This document shows positions 58,057-64,000 of a stretch of DNA of 64,000 bases, piece by piece (position 1 is the first letter of the stretch; each line of letters opens with the position of its first letter). The notes beneath the pieces are model-generated. The model was not told the origin of the DNA and made no database searches. It was given only the letters and a program-made list of their open reading frames with translations. The position numbers and the translations under genes were made by a program. The DNA lies in the NCBI RefSeq assembly GCF_947503045.1, contig NZ_CANNCF010000002.1, positions 527,501 through 591,500 of the forward strand, read 5' to 3'. The stretch comes from an uncultured Tateyamaria sp. (GTDB lineage Bacteria; Pseudomonadota; Alphaproteobacteria; Rhodobacterales; Rhodobacteraceae).

Positions 58057-59471
58057 AGGGCCTCCAGTCGCAGCCGCGCGATGCGTTCGACCTGACGGCA
58101 GGCCTCTGCAAATTCGGTTGCGGTGTCATTGGCGATCCGCCGTTCAAAGGCGCGCAGGATGCCCGCCTTGTCGTGGTCCTTGACGGCGATGATGAAAGGA
58201 AAGCCGTGCATGGCCACATAAGCGCTATTTTGCGAGTCGAACTGTTCGCGCTCGGCGTCCGTCAGCGCATCCAGTCCCGCACTCGCCTGTTCAGAAGTGC
58301 TTTCCGCCGTCAGCCGCTTGGCCGCGGCCAGTTTGCCTGCAAGATCGGGGTGGGCGCGCAGCACCTCCATGCGCTGGTCATCCGATGCCGCGCGAAACAC
58401 ACGGCAAAGCGCGCTGTGCAACCCTTGGGGCGTGTCATGGGCTGGACCAAGTTCCAGCGCCCACGCCCCTTCGGCGATCCACGGCGAATGTTCAAAGATA
58501 CCGCCAAAAGCATCTACAAAGCTGGCCTTGTCCATCAGATGCCAACCCCTTGTGGCTTGCGGCGGATGCGCCTGTGCCCAATGCGTGGCGATGTCAGCCC
58601 GACGTGCGCACCACACACCCTCATGCCCTTGCACATAGTCAATGAACTTGCGCAGCGCCTGCACCCGACCCGGCCGGCCGATCAGGCGGCAGTGCAACCC
58701 GATGCTCATCATCGCGGACTTCCCCGCCACACCTTCGGCATAGAGTGCGTCGAAACTGTCGCGCAGGTAGGCAAAGAACTGGTCGCCCGAATTGAACCCC
58801 TGCGGCGTGGCAAAACGCATGTCGTTGCAATCGAGCGTATAGGGAATGATCAGCTGATCTTTATCCGCGATACGGGTCCAATAGGGCAGATCATCGTCAT
58901 AGGTGTCGCTGATCCAGTCAAAACCACGTTCCGAGGCGAGCGCCACCGTGTTCACCGAACAGCGGCCCGTGTACCAGCCCTTGGGGCGGTTGCCGGTGAC
59001 CTCGGTATGCAGCTTGATAGCTGCGTCCATGTCGGCGGCTTCATCCTCGGGGGAGTGATCCTTGTAGTCGATCCACTTCAGCCCGTGGCTGGCGATTTCC
59101 CAGCCCGCGCCCTGCATCGCCTCGACCTGTGCGGGACTGCGGGCAAGGGCCGTGGCAACACCATAGACGGTGACCGGCACGCGTGTTTCGGTGAACAGGC
59201 GGTGCAATCGCCAAAACCCGGCCCGCGCGCCGTAGTCATAAATGCTTTCCATGTTCCAATGCCGCTGCCCCGGCCACGGGGCTGCGCCCACGATTTCGGA
59301 CAGGAACGCCTCGGACGCCGCATCGCCGTGCAACAGGCAGTTTTCGCCACCCTCTTCGTAGTTCAAGACGAAAGAAACAGCGATCCGCGCACCTCCGGGC
59401 CAGGCTGCATCCGGCCGGTCAGCCCCATGCCCCTGAAAATCGCGTGGGTAACGGCGGCTCTGGTCGGCCAT
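58053..59471 (-). CDS. Allantoinase PuuE fused to OHCU decarboxylase UraD
   Basis: A 472-residue two-domain enzyme. Residues 1-305 are a polysaccharide-deacetylase-type allantoinase (RYPRDFQGHGADRPDAAWPGG; SFVLNYEEGGENCLLHGD; EIASHGLKWIDY). Residues 310-472 are UraD (FVDAFGGIFEHSPWIAEGAW; LRAHPDLAGKLA; FPFIIAVKDHDK). UraD converts OHCU to S-allantoin and PuuE opens allantoin to allantoate, so the fusion covers two consecutive steps. The ATG at 59471 follows GAAGGGAAG. Divergent from uraH with a 62-base gap. Confidence 0.93.
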   Translation of the reverse strand: MADQSRRYPRDFQGHGADRPDAAWPGGARIAVSFVLNYEEGGENCLLHGDAASEAFLSEIVGAAPWPGQRHWNMESIYDYGARAGFWRLHRLFTETRVPVTVYGVATALARSPAQVEAMQGAGWEIASHGLKWIDYKDHSPEDEAADMDAAIKLHTEVTGNRPKGWYTGRCSVNTVALASERGFDWISDTYDDDLPYWTRIADKDQLIIPYTLDCNDMRFATPQGFNSGDQFFAYLRDSFDALYAEGVAGKSAMMSIGLHCRLIGRPGRVQALRKFIDYVQGHEGVWCARRADIATHWAQAHPPQATRGWHLMDKASFVDAFGGIFEHSPWIAEGAWALELGPAHDTPQGLHSALCRVFRAASDDQRMEVLRAHPDLAGKLAAAKRLTAESTSEQASAGLDALTDAEREQFDSQNSAYVAMHGFPFIIAVKDHDKAGILRAFERRIANDTATEFAEACRQVERIARLRLEAL

Positions 59472-59533
59472 GGACTTCCCTTCGGAAACGGAGTGAGATG
59501 CCCACAATCTGAGCGATGATGAGGCGGGATGCA

Positions 59534-59893
59534 ATGGCCACAGGATATCTGACCACCCATGTGCTGGACACGGCGCGCGGCATGCCCGGCGCGGGTATCA
59601 AGATCGCGCTCTATCGGGTGTCGGGCAATTCGCACCGCAAAATCGCTGAGGCAGAGACCAACGCAGACGGGCGCACCGACGCACCGATCCTGCCCGAGGG
59701 CAAAATGAAGGCGGGCCAGTATGAGCTGATCTTCTTCTGCGGCGACTATCTGGACGAACACGGGCTAAACAATGATGACGTCAAATTCCTCGACCAGATA
59801 CCCATCCGCTTCGGAATCACGGACGAGGGCGCGCATTACCATGTGCCGCTGCTGCTCTCGCCCTTTGGCTATTCAACCTATCGGGGCAGCTAG
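59534..59893 (+). CDS. uraH: 5-hydroxyisourate hydrolase
   Basis: A 119-residue transthyretin-like enzyme that hydrolyses the PuuD product to OHCU. N-terminal [13 protein letters not shown] and the C-terminal [19 protein letters not shown], the family signature, are complete. The start ATG at 59534 begins MATGYL; a Met 6 codons upstream is open as well. It is divergent from puuE-uraD and ends overlapping rsmD by 4 bases on the other strand. Confidence 0.95.
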   Translation: MATGYLTTHVLDTARGMPGAGIKIALYRVSGNSHRKIAEAETNADGRTDAPILPEGKMKAGQYELIFFCGDYLDEHGLNNDDVKFLDQIPIRFGITDEGAHYHVPLLLSPFGYSTYRGS

Positions 59894-60435
59894 ACCCGTT
59901 CGATCAGCGTGATGTGGGACGTTCCGAACTTGCGCTGATCCACGGGCGCAAAGCCGTCGGGCGCAATCATGCCCGCACTTTCCTCCCAAACGACCAGTGC
60001 ACCGGGTTCAAGAAAGTCGCGCACGGCATCCAGCGCACGTTCCCCCAGACCCTTGCCATAAGGCGGGTCCATGAACACCAGATCAAAGGGCGCACCGGAC
60101 CAAGTCATGCCGCGCGTTGCGTCACTGCGCAGCAGTTGCGCCTCATCACCCGCATCCAGCTTGGCGATGTTGTCCGCAATCAGGCGCTGCCCCACGCGCC
60201 CGTTTTCAACAAACACGGCATGCGCCGCCCCACGCGACAGCGCCTCAAGACCCAGCGCACCGGTGCCTGCAAACAGATCAATGACATGCGCGCCTTCGAT
60301 CACACCGCGACTGTTGAGCATCGAAAACAACGACTCGCGCACGCGGTCCGGCGTGGGGCGCAGATGCGCACCCGGATCGCCCTTGCCCACACCGGCAAGG
60401 GGTACACCGCGCCAGCGCCCGGCGATGATCCTCAC
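59890..60435 (-). CDS. rsmD: 16S rRNA (guanine-966-N2)-methyltransferase RsmD
   Basis: A 181-residue methyltransferase. N-terminal [13 protein letters not shown], the [15 protein letters not shown] motif, the SAM loop [18 protein letters not shown] and the catalytic DPPY in FMDPPYGKG are all present. It overlaps the start region of its neighbour by 4 bases: the flavoprotein stop at 60432. Confidence 0.95.
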   Translation of the reverse strand: MRIIAGRWRGVPLAGVGKGDPGAHLRPTPDRVRESLFSMLNSRGVIEGAHVIDLFAGTGALGLEALSRGAAHAVFVENGRVGQRLIADNIAKLDAGDEAQLLRSDATRGMTWSGAPFDLVFMDPPYGKGLGERALDAVRDFLEPGALVVWEESAGMIAPDGFAPVDQRKFGTSHITLIERV

Positions 60436-61634
60436 TTCAGCAGCGCCTTGAGGTCGCTGGCCGGGTCGGCGATGACGCTGGGCGGCGGGCTCTTGCCTGC
60501 CTCGATCAGCCGTTTGCCGATCATATAACCGCGCGGATCGTTGGCAGCGTCGACCGCCAGCAGCGTATCATCCTTGTAATACCAGAACGACTTGGCCGCA
60601 CCGCCATCGCGGCTCACCACATCTGTATAGCCGGTGTTCAGCCCTGCAATCTGCAATTTGACATCGTATTGATCGGACCAGAACCACGGGCGGGCGACAT
60701 AGTCGCGCTGTGCCCCCATAATGTTTTCGGCCACGCATTCGGCTTGATCGATGGCATTGGGCACACTTTCAAGCCGAATGCGCCCGTCACGATAGGGAAA
60801 GGACGCACAATCCCCCGCCGCCCAGACATGCGGTGCTGAGGTGCGGCCCTGCGCATCAGTCGCAATCCCGTTGTCGATGGTGATCCCGGCGGCCTCAGCC
60901 AGCGCGGTGCCCGGCGCAATGCCGACACCGACAATGACGAAATCTACTTCCAGCGCACTGCCATCCGACAGAACCGCACCCGAAACAGCGCCCTCCCCTG
61001 TCAGATGATCAAGGCCCACGCCCTCGCGGATATCCACACCGTGGCTTGCATGCAGGGCGCGGAAAAAATCGCTGGTCTCTGGTGCGGCGACACGTTGCAG
61101 GATACGTTCCGCCATCTCGACCAGAACCACTTTCAGTCCCAGTTTCGACGCAACCGAGGCCGCCTCAAGCCCGATATACCCGCCCCCCACGATCAGCACA
61201 CGCGCGCCTTCGACGAAACGCGGGGACATCGCATCGACGTCCCCCAGATCACGCACGACAAAAACGCCGTCGAAATCGCCACCGATGGCGGCAGGCAATC
61301 GGCGCGGCACCGATCCCGTGGCCAACACCAGATCGGAGTAGGTCAGCGCGTCATCACCGGCGGTCACGGTCCGCGCCTCTGTGTCGATGGCCGACACCTC
61401 AGCGCCAAGGCGCAGATCAATGCGCTGATCGGCGTAAAACGCCTCCGGACGCAGAAACAACCGCTCAAGCGGCATGTCGCCCATCAGGTAGGCCTTGGAC
61501 AGGGGCGGGCGCTGATAGGGCGGAACAGGCTCGGCCCCGATCAGGGTGATGTCGCCTTCGAACCCGCCATTGCGCAACTTGGCAACGCAGGATGCGCCCG
61601 CCTGCCCTGCCCCGATCACAACCACGTGGTCCAT
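60432..61634 (-). CDS. NAD(P)/FAD-dependent ferredoxin-reductase-type enzyme
   Basis: A 400-residue flavoprotein of the rhodocoxin/putidaredoxin reductase group. FAD site VVVIGAGQAGASCVAKLR (3-20), NAD site VLIVGGGYIGLEAA (about 147), and the FAD-closing VWAAGDCAS (about 268) are complete. A C-terminal reductase domain has FWSDQYDVKLQIAGL. Electron acceptor unknown: no ferredoxin or P450 gene is adjacent. Two Met codons begin the frame; the second, at 61634, is listed. Confidence 0.87.
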   Translation of the reverse strand: MDHVVVIGAGQAGASCVAKLRNGGFEGDITLIGAEPVPPYQRPPLSKAYLMGDMPLERLFLRPEAFYADQRIDLRLGAEVSAIDTEARTVTAGDDALTYSDLVLATGSVPRRLPAAIGGDFDGVFVVRDLGDVDAMSPRFVEGARVLIVGGGYIGLEAASVASKLGLKVVLVEMAERILQRVAAPETSDFFRALHASHGVDIREGVGLDHLTGEGAVSGAVLSDGSALEVDFVIVGVGIAPGTALAEAAGITIDNGIATDAQGRTSAPHVWAAGDCASFPYRDGRIRLESVPNAIDQAECVAENIMGAQRDYVARPWFWSDQYDVKLQIAGLNTGYTDVVSRDGGAAKSFWYYKDDTLLAVDAANDPRGYMIGKRLIEAGKSPPPSVIADPASDLKALLK

Positions 61635-61720
61635 CATTTTAACCTTTGTTCTCGCCCTTTGCCGACGGTCAGCCTATATCGCACCCCAAGGTGCATGCAA
61701 TTCCAAGAAAGGGGCCACAC

Positions 61721-62209
61721 ATGGCGATTTCCCAAGGCGACACACTTCCGGACGCAACTCTGGTCTATATGAGCGAAGAGGGCCCGGCGACAGTCCAGCT
61801 CAGCGAAAAGACAAAAGGGCGCAAAGTCGTGATCTTTGCCCTGCCCGGCGCCTATACGGGCGTGTGCAGCACTGCCCACGTGCCCAGCTTTATCCGGACC
61901 AAGGATCAGTTCGCGGCCAAGGGTGTGGACGAGATCATCTGCCTGTCGGTCAACGACCCCTTCGTGCTGAAGGCATGGGGCGACTCCACCGGGGCCGCAG
62001 CGGCCGGAATTACCATGCTAGGGGATGCCGATGCGTCCTTTACCAAGGCGATGGGGCGCGATTTTACTGCCCCGCCCGCCGGTCTGATCAACCGCTCCCA
62101 ACGCTATGCGATGGTGGTTGAGGACGGCACGGTGACGCTGATCCAGGAAGAGGAAAATCCCGGCGTCTGCGATGTCTCGGGCGGTGAAGGATTGCTTGCT
62201 TCCATGTAA
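61721..62209 (+). CDS. Peroxiredoxin (Prx5 type)
   Basis: A 162-residue thiol peroxidase. The peroxidatic cysteine lies in LPGAYTGVCSTAHVPSF (about 43-59), and a possible resolving cysteine in NPGVCDVSGGE near the C-terminus. Prx5-type enzymes reduce hydrogen peroxide and alkyl peroxides, often with glutathione. The ATG at 61721 follows AAAGGGG; the longer frame is not supported. A strong terminator follows. Confidence 0.93.
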   Translation: MAISQGDTLPDATLVYMSEEGPATVQLSEKTKGRKVVIFALPGAYTGVCSTAHVPSFIRTKDQFAAKGVDEIICLSVNDPFVLKAWGDSTGAAAAGITMLGDADASFTKAMGRDFTAPPAGLINRSQRYAMVVEDGTVTLIQEEENPGVCDVSGGEGLLASM

Positions 62210-62234
62210 GCCCGAGCCAAATCAAACATGATGC

Positions 62235-62265
62235 AAAAGGCCCCCGGTTTCGGGGGCCTTTTTCC
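62235..62265 (+). terminator. Intrinsic terminator of the peroxiredoxin gene
   Basis: AAGGCCCCCG (62237-62246) and CGGGGGCCTT (62251-62260) form a perfect 10-base stem with a 4-base loop, then TTTCC. A tracts on the left let it also serve the convergent mscS gene. Confidence 0.85.
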
Positions 62266-62271
62266 TTTGGG

Positions 62272-63126
62272 TCACTCCGCGGCTTGAATGATGGTGCGCG
62301 TCGGGAACGGGATAGGGACCGAGGCCTCATCCAACGCCTCTTTCACCCGACGCTTCATATCCGCCTGATACTGGAAATAGTCGCCACTCTTGCACCAGAC
62401 CCGGACCAGAAAATCGACCGAACTGTCATTGAGGTTGTTGACCTGAATGAAGGGCTCAGGCGAGCTGTGCGATCGTTCATCCGCCATGATCGTGTCCAGA
62501 ATAACCGCCTCGGCCTGTTTCAGATTGGCCCCGTACCCAACGCCAAAGGTCCATTCGACCCGCCGGGTTGGATAGGCCGAATAGTTGTCGATCACATTGC
62601 CCCAAACCTCGGCGTTCGGGATGATCACCTGCACATTGCTGACATTGGCCAGTTCCGTGAAATTGAGGGTCACGTCCTTGACCGTGCCCATCTTGCCTGC
62701 CACTTCGACGAAATCGCCGATCTTGAGGGGCCGAAACAGGATCAGCATCACGCCCGCAGCCACATTGGACAAGGTGCCTTGCAAGGCCAGACCGATGGCC
62801 AGACCAGCAGCACCGACAGCGGCAACAACGGATGTGGTGCGCACGCCAAAGGTGTTGAGGACAATCAGGATCGTGAAGGCAAGGATCGTGTAGCGCACGA
62901 TCGATCCCAGAAAGTTGAACAGCGTGTCGTCCAGATGCTTGTGCGCCAGACCCAGCTTGCGGACGCGACGGCCCAGCCACGCCGCAATGATCCAGCCGAT
63001 GACGAGGATCGTGATGGCCGCCAGAACGGAACCGAAAAAGGACGCCAGAAACTCCACCGACAGAAAATCGCCGACAGTTTTCCCGTTCCACACTTCGGTG
63101 GACATGATGTTTTGAATGTACTCCAT
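62272..63126 (-). CDS. Small-conductance mechanosensitive channel (MscS family)
   Basis: A 284-residue channel protein. Three membrane helices end in the pore-lining, glycine/alanine-rich stretch VVAAVGAAGLAIGLALQGTLSNVAAGVMLI (in pieces; about 105-135), followed by FRPLKIGDFVEVAGKMGTV and the cytoplasmic vestibule domain. It releases solutes on hypo-osmotic stress. GGAG-type purines precede the ATG at 63126; the phhB-like gene upstream ends 3 bases before it. Confidence 0.92.
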   Translation of the reverse strand: MEYIQNIMSTEVWNGKTVGDFLSVEFLASFFGSVLAAITILVIGWIIAAWLGRRVRKLGLAHKHLDDTLFNFLGSIVRYTILAFTILIVLNTFGVRTTSVVAAVGAAGLAIGLALQGTLSNVAAGVMLILFRPLKIGDFVEVAGKMGTVKDVTLNFTELANVSNVQVIIPNAEVWGNVIDNYSAYPTRRVEWTFGVGYGANLKQAEAVILDTIMADERSHSSPEPFIQVNNLNDSSVDFLVRVWCKSGDYFQYQADMKRRVKEALDEASVPIPFPTRTIIQAAE

Positions 63127-63129
63127 GGC

Positions 63130-63426
63130 CTAGCCCGCCAGCCCGTCCATTTTACGCGCCAGCTTGATGTCCAGCGGACTGACGCCGCCCACATCATGCG
63201 TGGTCAGCGTCACCTCCACCGTCTTGTAGACATTGGACCATTCGGGATGGTGATCCCACTTTTCGGCCCAGATGGCGACACGGGTCATCCAGCCAAAAGC
63301 ATCGACAAAGTTGTCGAAGCGAAAGGTCTTGTGGATGGCGTCGCGCCCCTGCACGACCTCCCACCCGGTTTTCAGCAGCGGATCCAGCAGGGTGTCCCGC
63401 GTCTCTTCGCTTAGGCGTTCTGTCAT
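63130..63426 (-). CDS. phhB: Pterin-4a-carbinolamine dehydratase
   Basis: A 98-residue dehydratase of the DCoH family with the catalytic motif [20 protein letters not shown] (about 60-79) preceded by [15 protein letters not shown]. It recycles 4a-hydroxytetrahydrobiopterin or acts in molybdopterin-related chemistry. No phenylalanine hydroxylase gene is seen in the window. Its start overlaps the upstream gene's stop by 4 bases. Confidence 0.92.
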   Translation of the reverse strand: MTERLSEETRDTLLDPLLKTGWEVVQGRDAIHKTFRFDNFVDAFGWMTRVAIWAEKWDHHPEWSNVYKTVEVTLTTHDVGGVSPLDIKLARKMDGLAG

Positions 63427-64000
63427 TCCTGTTCCTCAATCTTGACCCGTTTGAAGGGCCCGTACTCCGTGAGAATTTCGATCTCTTCCTCGACCGCCTC
63501 ACGTTCGGCCTGAAGGTAGTTGGCAATGGCATCCGCAAAACCTGCGTCATTCACCCAGTGCAGGGAGTGGGTCTGTGTCGGTAGATACCCCCGCGCCAGC
63601 TTGTGTTCGCCCTGTGCCCCGGCCTCGACCCGCGCCAGCCCTCGGGCGATGGCGATATCGATGGCCTGATAATAGCACAACTCGAAATGCAGGAACGGGT
63701 GATGCTCCACACAACCCCAATATCGACCGTATAACGTCTGTGCCCCGATAAAGTTCAACGCGCCCGCCACATAACGTCCATCCCGCTCAGCCAGAACCAG
63801 CGCCATGTCATTGCGCAATGTCTCTTGGGCGATGTCAAAGAACCGGCGGGTGAGGTAGGGCGTGCCCCATTTGCGCGCGCCGGTGTCCTGATAGAATTCC
63901 CAGAACGCATCCCAATGCTCGGGTTTCAGATCATCGCCAGAAAAAGTCTGGATCGTGCCGCCAAACTCTTGCGCCTGCCTGCGTTCCTTGCGGATGTTCT
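63423..64000 (-). CDS. GNAT-like N-acetyltransferase of the COG3146/DUF482 group (N-terminal part outside window)
   Basis: The C-terminal 192 residues of a gene that continues past the right edge. The frame is open to base 64000. Visible parts: IRKERRQAQ, then [61 protein letters not shown] and [16 protein letters not shown]. These belong to the COG3146 group of predicted acyltransferases, whose function is not settled. The start cannot be seen. Confidence 0.85.
   Translation of the reverse strand, partial: NIRKERRQAQEFGGTIQTFSGDDLKPEHWDAFWEFYQDTGARKWGTPYLTRRFFDIAQETLRNDMALVLAERDGRYVAGALNFIGAQTLYGRYWGCVEHHPFLHFELCYYQAIDIAIARGLARVEAGAQGEHKLARGYLPTQTHSLHWVNDAGFADAIANYLQAEREAVEEEIEILTEYGPFKRVKIEEQE

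Overview
The window is 64 kb of GC-rich, tightly packed bacterial chromosome. It reads as a member of the Rhodobacteraceae, most likely a marine roseobacter. The pointers are the RpoE-ChrR pair with its divergent FAD oxidoreductase/DUF1365/MFS/DUF3833/SDR operon, a Hint-domain secreted protein, a VPLPA-CTERM protein, SbtA, PuuD, a short non-zinc L36, and several families of short hairpin repeats. No rRNA operon, prophage, insertion sequence or CRISPR array was seen. One tRNA (Val-GAC) is present. The genus cannot be fixed from the sequence.

Layout. 1-675: no convincing gene. 676-3367: a VPLPA-CTERM protein, then a four-gene operon in which the periplasmic methionine-sulfoxide reductase genes msrP and msrQ enclose a MerF mercury transporter and a GDCCVxC Cys-rich protein. 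3671-6412: a secreted fasciclin protein, an orphan ParB-like protein, a repeat-rich gap and a low-GC Cys-rich ORFan. 6718-14343: housekeeping genes (clpB with a sigma-32-type promoter, pyrF, a Nudix gene, dinB, an N-formylglutamate amidohydrolase gene, tRNA-Val and rpmJ). 14405-21954: Hint protein, YeeE/YedE transporter, sbtA with a divergent LysR gene, a YghU-like GST and an iron-type ABC permease standing alone. 22308-33825: a long minus-strand gene set that combines a complete branched-chain-amino-acid-type (HAAT) ABC transporter with two acyl/aryl-CoA ligases, a periplasmic cupin and three secreted unknowns; two small plus-strand genes interrupt it. 34025-40634: an M20 amidohydrolase (AllC candidate), a formate dehydrogenase alpha subunit without its partners, a histidine phosphatase, a GST and a saccharopine dehydrogenase. 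40683-46710: chrR-rpoE facing the operon it probably controls, with two back-to-back promoters of the same form. 46805-48327: a PhnY/PhnZ-style pair of iron oxygenases. 48355-51383: rmuC and mutL. 51460-59893: purine (xanthine/urate) catabolism (puuD, permease, allA, allE, a puuE-uraD fusion, uraH) with a cyanide-insensitive-type bd quinol oxidase (cydAB/cioAB) inside it. 59890-64000: rsmD, a ferredoxin-reductase-type flavoprotein, a peroxiredoxin, MscS, a PhhB-like dehydratase and a partial GNAT-like gene.

How the genes work together. The purine genes give a continuous route from imported xanthine/urate to glyoxylate: PuuD, UraH, UraD, PuuE, (AllC), AllE, AllA; the AllC step may be supplied by the gene at 34025. 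Oxidative-stress functions recur: MsrPQ, RpoE-ChrR regulon, peroxiredoxin, GSTs, ClpB. Most starts were moved from the longest reading frame to the codon that carries a ribosome binding site, and two genes shorter than 60 codons (rpmJ at 14218 and a 55-residue gene at 31535) were read directly from the bases.
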